Both the position numbers and the translations under genes were made by a program. Shown here in pieces: positions 6,598 through 14,551 of a DNA stretch of 17,214 nucleotides. Numbering within the stretch: the first letter of the stretch is position 1; each line of letters opens with the position of its first letter. Under the pieces are notes generated by a model. That model did no database searches and was not told the DNA's origin. It worked only from the letters and a program-made list of their open reading frames with translations. This DNA is from Spirochaetia bacterium (GTDB lineage: Bacteria > Spirochaetota > Spirochaetia > JABMQR01), in contig JADHUD010000019.1 of NCBI GenBank assembly GCA_016784705.1, positions 1 through 17,214 of the forward strand, read 5' to 3'.

Positions 6598-8149
6598 AGT
6601 GACAGCCAATTGAGCGGGTGTTGTGCAGTGCGGCGTTTACAATAATCCCGGCACTAATGACAGCATTTCTCAGCTCGATTATCTCCTTATTTAGAGATGA
6701 GTGCTGGTAGAAATCAAATATCCTGTGTGAAAAGTAGCTTAAATCCGAACGTGCACGGGTCAGACCCTTTGTGGTTCGGACGATTCCGGCGTAATTCCAC
6801 ATGGTCATCTGTATCTCCTGCCAATCCTGTTTCAATAGAAGTGGATCAAACTCTATCCCGGAAGCAGGACTGCTCCATTCCGGAATTGCACTAAACCTCA
6901 TTTCTGATAGCTGGTTTATGCTTTTACTTATAGAATCAGCACAATTTCTACCCCATAACAGTCCTTCCAGCAGAGAAGTTGAAGCGAGTCTGTTAGCACC
7001 GTGCAGTCCGGTACAGCTTACTTCACCGATTGCAAAGAGATTCCTGATTGATGTTTGACCGCTAGAATCCACCTTTATGCCACCGCAAAAATAGTGGGCA
7101 GCCGGAACAACGGGTATCGGTTCCCGGGTAATATCTATTCCGCCGTCCATGCAGGTAGTATAAATTTTTGAGAAACGCTTTTCTATGGGTTCAGTTCCGG
7201 TATAATGGTTTGCAAGATCAAGAAGTATATATTCAGAACCATTTTTTCCCATTATATCGAAAATACTTCTAGCTACCACATCACGGGGTGCAAGATCCTG
7301 TAATTCTGAATAATCCTGCATAAATTGATACCCGTTAAGATCTGTCAATCTTGCTCCTTCGCCACGTAAGGATTCCGAGATAAGAAAACGCTTTATATCA
7401 CGATGGAAGAGAGAAGTCGGATGAAACTGCACAAATTCAGCGTTGATAATATCAGCACCAGCCCTGTAGGCCATGGCAATACCGTCTCCTGTTGCGGATT
7501 TGGGATTTGTTGTGTGCTGATAGAGATTTCCTATCCCGCCGGTTGCAAGGACAACTGTATGGGCAGGAAGTTTTATGACCTCACCGGATATATTATCCAG
7601 AGCATACACCCCCATGACAGCTCTTGCAGCATACAGCTCCTGAGTGTCGAGAGAATGATGGTTATTAGTAATGAGGTCAATTGCTGTGGTGTCTGTTAAA
7701 ATTTCCAGCCCTATTTTATCTGCATAAACAGTTAGTGAGTGTTGTATCTCCTCTCCGGTTAAGTCCTGGTAGTGTACAATTCTTCTTTGAGAATGAGCCG
7801 CTTCCTCTGTATAATCCAACGTGCCATCTTTGTTTTGATCAAATTTGGTTCCAATGTGGTTAACAAGAAAATTATTGACCAGTTTTGGGCCGCTCTCACT
7901 AAGATCTCTTACCGCCTGTCTATTATTATATCTGCAGCCGGCTTCAAAAATATCATGTGAAAGGCTGTCGGCAGAATCTCCTTCACGCCATGCAATAATA
8001 CCGCCTTGTGCATGCTGAGTGTTGGTATTTGAAATGGATGATTCCTTTGTGATGAGTAAAACATTTTTACCAGCCTCTTTCAGGGTGATTCCGCAGGTGA
8101 GTCCGGCAATTCCTGTACCGATAACAATAGCATCATATACTTTATGCAT
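6581..8149 (-). CDS. nadB: L-aspartate oxidase (NadB)
   Basis: This 522-residue FAD enzyme oxidises L-aspartate to iminoaspartate, the first step of de novo NAD synthesis. The Rossmann FAD motif GTGIAG is at residues 11-16, with TQHAQGGI shortly after. Other family features are AHSQRRIVHYQDLTG, LATGGIGNLYQHTTNP, FVQFHPTSL, RGEGARL, LAPRDVVARSI, HYFCGGIKVD and GLHGANRLASTSLLEGLLWG. The C-terminal helical domain includes GIVRTTKGLTRA. I chose ATG at 8149 over a TTG at 8155 because GAGGAG lies 6 nt before the ATG. That SD is within the nadA 3' end and the nadA stop is 2 nt upstream, so translation is coupled. The 3' end overlaps the convergent kinase gene by 17 nt. In an anaerobe fumarate would be the likely electron acceptor (inference). 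Confidence 0.95.
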   Translation of the reverse strand: MHKVYDAIVIGTGIAGLTCGITLKEAGKNVLLITKESSISNTNTQHAQGGIIAWREGDSADSLSHDIFEAGCRYNNRQAVRDLSESGPKLVNNFLVNHIGTKFDQNKDGTLDYTEEAAHSQRRIVHYQDLTGEEIQHSLTVYADKIGLEILTDTTAIDLITNNHHSLDTQELYAARAVMGVYALDNISGEVIKLPAHTVVLATGGIGNLYQHTTNPKSATGDGIAMAYRAGADIINAEFVQFHPTSLFHRDIKRFLISESLRGEGARLTDLNGYQFMQDYSELQDLAPRDVVARSIFDIMGKNGSEYILLDLANHYTGTEPIEKRFSKIYTTCMDGGIDITREPIPVVPAAHYFCGGIKVDSSGQTSIRNLFAIGEVSCTGLHGANRLASTSLLEGLLWGRNCADSISKSINQLSEMRFSAIPEWSSPASGIEFDPLLLKQDWQEIQMTMWNYAGIVRTTKGLTRARSDLSYFSHRIFDFYQHSSLNKEIIELRNAVISAGIIVNAALHNTRSIGCHFIADT

Positions 8150-8151
8150 AA

Positions 8152-9195
8152 TCAACTCCTCTGGACTATAGCAATCATGTTCTTAAGTGCCTGAGCCGCA
8201 TCTTTCCGTACAGATTCAGAAACAGTAATAATATGATCCGGGTATTGTACCTGCAGTGCGGCTTCAGTTATGGATTCAAGCATGTTTTGAAGGTTTTTAA
8301 TGTTGGTTTTTTCCATATTTCCGCACCGCGATTCAAAAATGGGAAAAATATGTTTGTCAGGGAAATCAGCGGAAACCCGGGATACAAAATTATACTCTGT
8401 TCCGACTCCCCAGATGCTGCCAGCAGGAGATTCTTGAATGATATTGTACATATATTGGGTAGAACCGGCAGAATCTGCAGCAGCAGCAACTGATTCCCTG
8501 ACTTCCGGATGTACAACGACTCGTATTCCGGGGTGTTCATCCCGGATACGTTCAATATGTTTCGTAGTAAATCTCTGATGTACCCGACAGTTTCCATCCC
8601 AGAGGAACAGCTTAATATTCTCTGGTTTCCCGGTTGTCTCTATAGTACAGTCCTGCCGTACTATTGCAATTTGCTCATCGGATAAAGAGAGCTCTCTGGC
8701 AGTATTTATACCCAGACAGTAATCAGGCAGAAAAAAAACAGGACTATTATTCCGAAGATAATGAATCATAATTTTTTTGGCATTTGAGCTGGTGCATACC
8801 GAACCGCCGTATTGTCCGCTGAGAGCCTTTATATTGCCGTATGCATTCATATAAACAACAGGTATCGCGGAATATCCGCTGAATTCATGTATTTTCCGCA
8901 TAGCATTTTCTGCCTGGCTGAGTGATATCATATCGGCCATCGGGCATCCTGCATCGGGGGCGGGAAGGATAATTTTCTGGTGTTTTTTTGCCAGAATTGC
9001 TGCTCCTTCGGCCATGAATCTGACTCCGCAGAAGACAATGAACTCGGCATCGGTACTGCTGACATCGACGGCAAGTTTGTAAGAATCACCGATAATATCT
9101 GCACAGGCAATAATCTCCTGTTTCTGGTAATGGTGAGCTGGAATGACAAGCTGATCACCAAGCTGTTCTTTTAGCTTTCGGATATGTTCATTCAT
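8152..9195 (-). CDS. nadA: Quinolinate synthase (NadA)
   Basis: This 347-residue [4Fe-4S] enzyme condenses iminoaspartate with dihydroxyacetone phosphate to quinolinate. The three cluster cysteines expected for the family are present: Cys84 in DAGCPMAD, Cys203 in DGNCRVH and Cys291 in SRCGNM. Other conserved parts are HHYQ (21-24), DIIGDSYKLA, CGVRFMAEGA, YMNAYGNIKA, CTSSNA and VHPEV. A segment of about 30 residues between Cys84 and Cys203 makes it longer there than E. coli NadA. ATG at 9195 is preferred over TTG at 9201: AGAGGA lies 10 nt before the ATG and only 4 nt before the TTG, so the choice is not firm. It is the middle gene of nadC-nadA-nadB. Confidence 0.95.
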   Translation of the reverse strand: MNEHIRKLKEQLGDQLVIPAHHYQKQEIIACADIIGDSYKLAVDVSSTDAEFIVFCGVRFMAEGAAILAKKHQKIILPAPDAGCPMADMISLSQAENAMRKIHEFSGYSAIPVVYMNAYGNIKALSGQYGGSVCTSSNAKKIMIHYLRNNSPVFFLPDYCLGINTARELSLSDEQIAIVRQDCTIETTGKPENIKLFLWDGNCRVHQRFTTKHIERIRDEHPGIRVVVHPEVRESVAAAADSAGSTQYMYNIIQESPAGSIWGVGTEYNFVSRVSADFPDKHIFPIFESRCGNMEKTNIKNLQNMLESITEAALQVQYPDHIITVSESVRKDAAQALKNMIAIVQRS

Positions 9196-9256
9196 AATCA
9201 ATTATTCCTCTAGTGTCTCATATGACAGATGTCTACTGAATTGAGCTGTATTGACG

Positions 9257-10063
9257 TTATTTTCGAAGAGAAAAATCAAAAGCAGTTACCGAATGTGTCA
9301 ATCCTCCCACCGAAATGAAATTAACACCTGTATCAGCTATTGAGGGGATTTTTTCAAGTGTAACATTTCCAGAGGCTTCAGTTTCTGCTGTTTCACCAAC
9401 CATAAGCACAGCTTCCTTCATCATCTGAAGGGACATATTATCAAGCATAATCCTGTCTGCAGCTGAATCAAGTGCCAACCTGACCTCCTCCAGAGTTCTG
9501 GTTTCAACTTCAATCTTATAGGTGTCACCCCACATATTCCGAATTTTCTGTACTGCCTGAGGAATGCCGCCGGCAGCATCTATATGATTATCTTTAATCA
9601 TGACCATATCATACAGACCCATTCGATGGTTTTGTCCTCCGCCGCAGGTAACGGCATATTTTTCCAGCTCCCGCAGTCCGGGTATAGTTTTTCTGGTATC
9701 AAGAATTACCGCTCCTTTTGCTTTGAGGGTATATTCATATGTTTTTGTGGCTATTCCACTTAAATGAGAGAGGAAATTCAGTGCTGTACGTTCAGCGGTC
9801 AGGATAGAACGGACTTTTCCGGAGATAATTGCTACAAGAGTACCGGGGGATAGTTTGTCACCATCATGCTGCAGGAAATTTACTGCTGTTTCAGCATCAA
9901 CTTCGTTAAAAACTTCAATCGCTGTCATGGATCCGCAAAGGATTCCGGTATCTTTTGAAACCAGGTTGAATGTATCTTTCTCTGTGGTGAATATTGCTTT
10001 ACTGGTGATGTCTCCTGTTTCAGAAAGATCTTCTTTTAGGGTATGAGCTACAAGGTTCGTCAT
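9257..10063 (-). CDS. nadC: Nicotinate-nucleotide pyrophosphorylase, carboxylating (NadC)
   Basis: This 268-residue quinolinate phosphoribosyltransferase converts quinolinate and PRPP to nicotinate mononucleotide, CO2 and PPi. Conserved segments are EDLSETGDITSKAI (11-24), ERTALNFLSHLSGIAT (91-106), DTRKTIPGLRELEKYAV (122-138), GGGQNHRMGLYD (141-152) and IKDNHI (156-161). The C-terminus has IMLDNM and FISVGGLTHS. It is slightly shorter than the usual 280-295 because of a compact N-terminus and C-terminus. It is the first gene of the NAD operon; nadA follows after a gap of about 60 nt. The ATG is supported by GGAGG at 10072-10076. A perfect palindrome abuts this SD, suggesting regulation of the whole operon at its first gene. 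Confidence 0.95.
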   Translation of the reverse strand: MTNLVAHTLKEDLSETGDITSKAIFTTEKDTFNLVSKDTGILCGSMTAIEVFNEVDAETAVNFLQHDGDKLSPGTLVAIISGKVRSILTAERTALNFLSHLSGIATKTYEYTLKAKGAVILDTRKTIPGLRELEKYAVTCGGGQNHRMGLYDMVMIKDNHIDAAGGIPQAVQKIRNMWGDTYKIEVETRTLEEVRLALDSAADRIMLDNMSLQMMKEAVLMVGETAETEASGNVTLEKIPSIADTGVNFISVGGLTHSVTAFDFSLRK

Positions 10064-10077
10064 GGATTATACCTCCG

Positions 10078-10099
10078 ATACTGTTTGAAGAAACAGTAT
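10078..10099. promoter_or_regulatory. Perfect palindrome, candidate operator of nadC-nadA-nadB
   Basis: ATACTGTTT (10078-10086), a 4-nt spacer, and AAACAGTAT (10091-10099) form a perfect 9+9 bp inverted repeat. It ends one base from the nadC SD and lies downstream of a minus-strand TTGACA (10132-10127). Position and symmetry fit an operator, or a hairpin occluding the SD. The regulator family (NadR, NiaR, NrtR or other) cannot be named from the motif. Confidence 0.55.
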
Positions 10100-10132
10100 A
10101 TAATATTCGACAAATTGAGGGAACAGTGTCAA
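10100..10132 (-). promoter_or_regulatory. Candidate promoter of the nad operon
   Basis: A consensus -35 TTGACA is read on the minus strand at 10132-10127. The -10 is ambiguous: TATTAT (10105-10100) is 21 nt away, too far for ideal spacing, and GAATAT (10108-10103) is at 18 nt but weak. Confidence 0.4.
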
Positions 10133-10169
10133 GAAAAAATTCGCACTAATACCCCTAAGATGTAGTTGA

Positions 10170-10319
10170 TATAATAACACTTCCCCTGTAACTCAAAATG
10201 AACCGATAGACCGATTTAGTATATTAGTTTGTAAAAAGCTTCCTAGTTATTGAAAAACAGTTTTTATTGCAAACAGTATAAAATCTTCAACACTTTGGTC
10301 AGAATCTTCCCTGTTTCGC
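10170..10319 (+). promoter_or_regulatory. Leader/promoter region of the sugar ABC transporter
   Basis: The region between nadC and the ATPase gene has TATAAT at 10170-10175, and TATAAA at 10277-10282 preceded by AAACAGTATA (10271-10280), the same 10-mer as at 10091-10100. A short direct repeat ACCGAT occurs at 10202-10207 and 10210-10215. No -35 is convincing at 17 nt from either -10 candidate, and no coding sequence or RNA gene is visible here. Confidence 0.3.
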
Positions 10320-10430
10320 TTGAAAAACCAAGGCTACAATAAAAAGTGCATGATTAGCATTATAACCAACTGCCGCATAGAGATCGCGTGCAGCCGCGAG
10401 TTATCAACAGAGAAATCAGGAGAATCGGAT

Positions 10431-11936
10431 TTGAGCGAAAAAGTTCTTGAAATGAAAAAGATAGACAAACGCTTCACCGGGGTGCATGCCTTGAAAGGTG
10501 TGGATTTTGATCTATTTGCCGGGGAAATTCATGCTCTGGTTGGCGAGAATGGTGCAGGAAAGTCTACCTTAATGAAAGCGCTTACCGGTATCTTTCCAAA
10601 AGATACCGGTGAAATACGGTATCTTGGGAAATTGTTTAATCCCCGGGGACCGAAAGAAGCTATGAAAATGGGAATCGGGATAATACATCAGGAACTTAAT
10701 ATGATGGATCACCTAACCGTTGCTCAGAACATATTTATTGGAAGGGAATCGACAAAAGGCAGGAGTTTTCTACTAGATGAGAAGGCTCAAAACAAGCGCA
10801 CGGAAGAACTTTTTACCCGATTGAATATGAATATTGATCCTTTGGAAATACTTGGGAACCTTACCGTCGGAAAGCAGCAGATGGTGGAGATTGCCAAAGC
10901 TGTATCCCATAATCTTAAAGTTCTTATTCTTGATGAACCGACAGCAGCTCTTACCGAGACCGAAATACAGGAACTATTTGCAATTATGCGCGGTCTTGCT
11001 GAAAAAGGCGTAGCAATGATCTATATCTCGCACAGAATGGATGAGATTAATAAGATAACAGACCGTGTTACTGTACTTCGTGATGGCGAATACGTCGGTA
11101 CAGAGAATACCAAAGATATTACCAAAGAGCAGATTATCAACATGATGGTTGGGCGGGTAATCTATGAAAAACCTAAAGCAAAAAGTAATGTACCTGAAAA
11201 CGCGAAAGTGGTTTTACGGGTGGACAGTCTGAATGCAGGAAAATTTGTACAAAATGTAAGTTTTGATCTAAGGAAAGGTGAGATTCTTGGATTTGCAGGA
11301 CTTATGGGTGCAGGCAGAACGGAAACTGCAAGAGCACTGTTTGGCGCAGACCCCATTGAGAGTGGAACTATCGAAATAAAAGGATGTCCTGTTCGAATAA
11401 AATCACCAATGGAGGCTGTTTCACATGGAATTGGATATCTTTCAGAAGATAGAAAGCGTTATGGCTTGGCAGTAGATTTAAGTGTATCGGCTAATGCAGT
11501 AATGGCTTCGTATGATGATTATGAAAAAGGCTTATTCATCCACGCGAAACGGATTGAAAAAGTTACCCAGAAATTTGTTGAAAAACTGAAGGTTAAAACA
11601 CCCAGTCTTGATCAGCTCCTGAAAAACCTGTCAGGCGGAAACCAGCAGAAAGTAGTTATTGCAAAATGGCTTATTAAAGATAGTGAAATTCTCATTTTTG
11701 ATGAACCAACAAGAGGAATTGATGTTGGTGCAAAAAGTGAAATTTATACCTTGATGAACGAACTTGTTAAAGAGGGTAAATCAATAATCATGATCTCTTC
11801 CGAACTTCCGGAGATTCTTCGGATGAGTGATCGGATTGTGGTCATGTGTGAAGGAAAAAAAACCGGAGAACTGGCTATTGAGGAAGCGAGTCAGGAAAAA
11901 ATTATGCAATATGCCACAATGCGAAATCAGGAGTAA
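10431..11936 (+). CDS. CUT2-type sugar ABC transporter ATP-binding protein (RbsA/MglA-like)
   Basis: This tandem ATPase energises uptake through the permease encoded next. I place the start at TTG 10431, with AGGAG at 10418-10422 and an 8-nt spacer, giving 501 residues, the standard length of RbsA. The upstream open frame to 10320 looks non-coding. The first domain has Walker A GENGAGKST (38-46), the variant signature LTVGKQQ (144-150) and Walker B VLILDEPTAAL. The second has the degenerate Walker A GLMGAGRTE (about 290-298) typical of this family, signature LSGGNQQ (400-406) and Walker B LIFDEPTRGIDVG. The second site is thus expected to be hydrolytically impaired. The substrate (ribose, galactose, xylose, nucleoside or other) cannot be assigned. 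The permease start is 6 nt downstream. Confidence 0.93.
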   Translation: MSEKVLEMKKIDKRFTGVHALKGVDFDLFAGEIHALVGENGAGKSTLMKALTGIFPKDTGEIRYLGKLFNPRGPKEAMKMGIGIIHQELNMMDHLTVAQNIFIGRESTKGRSFLLDEKAQNKRTEELFTRLNMNIDPLEILGNLTVGKQQMVEIAKAVSHNLKVLILDEPTAALTETEIQELFAIMRGLAEKGVAMIYISHRMDEINKITDRVTVLRDGEYVGTENTKDITKEQIINMMVGRVIYEKPKAKSNVPENAKVVLRVDSLNAGKFVQNVSFDLRKGEILGFAGLMGAGRTETARALFGADPIESGTIEIKGCPVRIKSPMEAVSHGIGYLSEDRKRYGLAVDLSVSANAVMASYDDYEKGLFIHAKRIEKVTQKFVEKLKVKTPSLDQLLKNLSGGNQQKVVIAKWLIKDSEILIFDEPTRGIDVGAKSEIYTLMNELVKEGKSIIMISSELPEILRMSDRIVVMCEGKKTGELAIEEASQEKIMQYATMRNQE

Positions 11937-11942
11937 CTGTTA

Positions 11943-13211
11943 ATGAAAAGTTTAGGAAAAGATAAAACATTTTTTGATAATATGAAGGAAATCGGCCTTC
12001 AGAAATTTTTAGCACCCGCAGCCCTGGTGATACTATATGTGTTTTTTGGTTTTTTCGGCAGGAACTTTTTTTCATACTCAACGTTAGTAAATATACTTGA
12101 CTCATCCTACTACATAGGGTTTGTTGCAATCGGTGTTACTTTTGTAATTATAACCGGTGGAATTGACCTCTCTGTCGGAACAGTAATGATGTGTGCGGCA
12201 ATCATTGGTGGAACCGCCTATAAAACTTGGGGTTGGCCAATGTGGCTTTCACTGCTGCTTATAATGGCTGTTGCTACCGCCTTTGGTCTTTTCAACGGAA
12301 TTATGGTATCCCGCCTGAAACTTCCTCCTTTCATTGCCACCTTGGGAACCATGATGATTTCAATGGGTGTTGGTTCAATCGTATCCAATGTCCGAAGTGC
12401 AACGTTTCCTACAAGAGCTGCTGCAGACGGATGGTTCAAAAGTATCTTTAAATTTATCAACAGTGAAAATAATTCGATTCCCACAGGTGCAATAGTGCTG
12501 CTGGCAGTTGCGGTGATTGCTTTTATCATTCTGACGAAGACAAAGATGGGGCGTTATATTTTTGCAATCGGCAGTAATAAGGAAGCTGCCCGTCTTTCAG
12601 GGGTAAATGTTAAGAAGTGGGAAATGATGGCCTATGTTATCAGCGGGATTACAGCCGGTTTTGGTGGAATAGCATTTGCAGCGGTATACACTACGGTAAT
12701 GCCTGCACAGGGACAGGGTTTTGAGCTTTATGCTATCGCGGGAGCAGTTATAGGCGGAACTTCACTTTCCGGTGGAATTGGATCGGTTTTCGGGACTCTT
12801 ATTGGTGTCTATATCATGAGTGTTCTTCGTGTCGGACTTCCGTCAATGGATTTACAGGCACATTACCAGACTTTCTTTACCGGTGTTGTAGTTATAGGGG
12901 CAGTACTGCTGGATATTTATCGAAACAAAAAAGCATCAGAAGTTAAATTACTTACCCCGGCTGATTCATATAAAGAAGAGATGCTTGAAAAAGCAGCACT
13001 TCTCAAGGAAAAAATGCGATCAGCAGTAAACGGAAGTAAAGAAGAGATTTCTATAAAAAAAGATATAGCGGCACTTCAACTTGAGATGAAAACAACTTTC
13101 AGGAAGATGAAAGCTGAAGAAAAGGCAGAAAAAGCCAGGATTCTTGCTGAAGAGAAAGCGGCTGAACGTGCATTTCAGCAGAGCGTTCGGAAAGACAGAG
13201 AATCCGAATAG
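11943..13211 (+). CDS. CUT2-type sugar ABC transporter permease with C-terminal charged extension
   Basis: This 422-residue inner-membrane protein is of the RbsC/MglC family, with about eight or more hydrophobic segments between residues 22 and 326. ITGGIDLSVG (70-79) and IGSNKEAARLSGVNV (209-223) are family hallmarks; the latter is the EAA-like loop that contacts the ATPase. GGTSLSGGIGSVFGTLIG follows at 271-288. RbsC ends near residue 321. Here about 95 additional residues (328-422) follow the last membrane segment. They are rich in Lys, Glu and Ala, predicted helical or coiled-coil, and should face the cytoplasm. The AGGAG SD lies within the ATPase 3' end. The charged tail is part of a continuous open frame and keeps normal codon use, so it is probably translated. 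Confidence 0.92.
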   Translation: MKSLGKDKTFFDNMKEIGLQKFLAPAALVILYVFFGFFGRNFFSYSTLVNILDSSYYIGFVAIGVTFVIITGGIDLSVGTVMMCAAIIGGTAYKTWGWPMWLSLLLIMAVATAFGLFNGIMVSRLKLPPFIATLGTMMISMGVGSIVSNVRSATFPTRAAADGWFKSIFKFINSENNSIPTGAIVLLAVAVIAFIILTKTKMGRYIFAIGSNKEAARLSGVNVKKWEMMAYVISGITAGFGGIAFAAVYTTVMPAQGQGFELYAIAGAVIGGTSLSGGIGSVFGTLIGVYIMSVLRVGLPSMDLQAHYQTFFTGVVVIGAVLLDIYRNKKASEVKLLTPADSYKEEMLEKAALLKEKMRSAVNGSKEEISIKKDIAALQLEMKTTFRKMKAEEKAEKARILAEEKAAERAFQQSVRKDRESE

Positions 13212-13226
13212 ATGTATGCAGTTGTT

Positions 13227-13254
13227 TATAGTGTAAGGGTAAAACCTCACTATA
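13227..13254 (+). promoter_or_regulatory. Stem-loop between permease and binding-protein genes
   Basis: TATAGTG (13227-13233) pairs with CACTATA (13248-13254), and inside it AGG pairs with CCT after a 2-nt bulge, with a 6-nt loop. With no T-run it is not an evident terminator. It may be an mRNA stability or processing element setting higher levels of the binding protein, as in other binding-protein operons (inference). Confidence 0.4.
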
Positions 13255-13273
13255 TATAGAGTTTTATATCCTG

Positions 13274-13282
13274 TGGTATAAA
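13274..13282 (+). promoter_or_regulatory. Candidate extended -10 for the binding-protein gene
   Basis: TGGTATAAAT contains TATAAA at 13277-13282 with TG just upstream. No clear -35 is present. A start about 7 nt downstream would still include the AGGAGG SD (around 13300). Confidence 0.3.
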
Positions 13283-13310
13283 TCACGGGGAAAAGTTTTA
13301 GGAGGATTAT

Positions 13311-14414
13311 ATGAAAGTTTCTAAAAAAATTGGTATCGTTTTACTTACAATGGTACTGATGGTCTCTGTTTCTATGTCTCTCTTCGCAGCCGCTGAAGCT
13401 GAAGGCGGAACACCTTACATTGCAGTAATTTCAAAAGGTGAACAGCACGACTTCTGGCAGCAGGTTAAACTGGGTGCTAATGCAGCAGCAGCTGAATATG
13501 GTGTAGACATCACCTTTGAAGGGCCTGCATCAGAAAGTGATGTACAGGATCAGGTTGAAATGCTCAACAACGCCATGGCAAAAAATCCTGTAGCTATTGC
13601 TCTTGCAGCGTTAAATACAGAATCTGTGATTGATCAGCTTCAGCAGACATTGAACAAAGGTATTCCTGTAATCGGTTTTGACTCAGGTGTTCCGAATGCT
13701 CCAAAAGGATCTATCTATGCAAATGCTTCTACTGACAACTATAATGCAGCCGGTATGGCAGCAGTAAAAATGTTTGAAGTAATCAAAGCAGATATTGAAA
13801 AAGCTACAGCAGCAAACCCTGTTAAGATCGTTGTTATGAACCAGGATGCAGCAGGTGAGTCACTTCTTAGCCGTGGTAAAGGGTTCAGAGACACAATGAT
13901 TGATCTTATTGTAAAAGAGACAGCTCTGACCGCTGCAGATATTAAAGTAATGGGAAACACTGCTTATATCGCAAGCAACAGCCCGACCAGTGGAAAGAAA
14001 GTCATGATTGAAATGGTTGTTCCTGCATCAGCAGCAGCAACTGACGGTGCAGCTGCAGCTACAGCAGTTCTTAATAAAGTTAAATCGGACAAAGTACTTG
14101 GCGTATTCTGTTCAAATGAAGCAACAGTAAAAGGCATTCTAGCAGCAACAAATGATGGTGCAGATTTGGCTTCTAAATATACTGGTCTTGTAGTTCTGGG
14201 ATTTGATGCTGGTGCTGGTCAGAAAAATGCTGTACGAAACGGGTACTTCCTTGGTTCAATAACTCAGGATCCTTACTCAATCGGTTTCAAAGCAGTTGAA
14301 CTTGCCTACAAAGCCTACAAGGGCGAAAAAGTTGCAGACGTTGATACTGGTGCCAAGTTCTACAACAAAGACAACATGGACGATGCAGATATCAAAGGTC
14401 TTCTGTACGATTGA
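13311..14414 (+). CDS. Sugar ABC transporter periplasmic substrate-binding protein
   Basis: This 367-residue protein of the RbsB/MglB-like type I binding-protein family captures solute in the periplasm for the adjacent CUT2 transporter. A Sec signal peptide is clear: KKIGIVLLTMVLMVSVSMSLFA, with cleavage probably in the FAAAEA region. There is no lipobox Cys, so it should be soluble. Fold markers are YIAVISKGEQHDFWQQVKLGA at the start of the mature domain, GIPVIGFDSGVP (about 120-131), VVLGFDAGAGQKNAVRNG and LGSITQDPYSIGFKAVELA. The AGGAGG SD is 5 nt from the ATG. The coding sequence is rich in GCA/GCT, AAA and GTA codons, consistent with strong expression. The ligand cannot be assigned. An intrinsic terminator follows the stop by about 40 nt. 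Confidence 0.93.
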   Translation: MKVSKKIGIVLLTMVLMVSVSMSLFAAAEAEGGTPYIAVISKGEQHDFWQQVKLGANAAAAEYGVDITFEGPASESDVQDQVEMLNNAMAKNPVAIALAALNTESVIDQLQQTLNKGIPVIGFDSGVPNAPKGSIYANASTDNYNAAGMAAVKMFEVIKADIEKATAANPVKIVVMNQDAAGESLLSRGKGFRDTMIDLIVKETALTAADIKVMGNTAYIASNSPTSGKKVMIEMVVPASAAATDGAAAATAVLNKVKSDKVLGVFCSNEATVKGILAATNDGADLASKYTGLVVLGFDAGAGQKNAVRNGYFLGSITQDPYSIGFKAVELAYKAYKGEKVADVDTGAKFYNKDNMDDADIKGLLYD

Positions 14415-14455
14415 TGCTAATTAATGCTGAATAAAGCACTAATTTATAACTTTCC

Positions 14456-14489
14456 AAAGCCTGCTGGATTTATTTTCGGCAGGCTTTTT
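14456..14489 (+). terminator. Intrinsic terminator of the ABC transporter operon
   Basis: AAAGCCTGC (14456-14464) and GCAGGCTTT (14479-14487) form a perfect 9-bp stem with a 14-nt loop, ending in a run of five T. Confidence 0.85.
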
Positions 14490-14492
14490 CAG

Positions 14493-14521
14493 TTGATGCA
14501 AGGCTTTGGCTGGTATAGAAT
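14493..14521 (+). promoter_or_regulatory. Candidate sigma-70 promoter of slyX
   Basis: TTGATG (14493-14498) and TAGAAT (14516-14521) are 17 nt apart, directly after the ABC operon terminator and 30 nt before the slyX ATG. Confidence 0.5.
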
Positions 14522-14551
14522 GAATTTTACATTCAATGCAGGAGGCAGATT

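Noticed and set aside
6757..6767. GGGTCAGACCC palindrome as a third dispersed repeat copy
   Set aside because: It lies in nadB and encodes part of the conserved GLTRARSDL region, so coding constraint explains it; the stem is only 5 bp.
10320..10430. N-terminal 37-residue extension of the ABC ATPase
   Set aside because: It starts from an isolated TTG with no SD, does not resemble the family N-terminus, and TTG 10431 has an AGGAG at ideal spacing and yields the standard 501 residues.
10064..10430. Riboswitch or small RNA in the nadC-ABC intergenic region
   Set aside because: Only a short 5-bp stem (TCGCG/CGCGA near 10380-10400) and the operator palindrome are visible, with no pattern matching a known riboswitch class.
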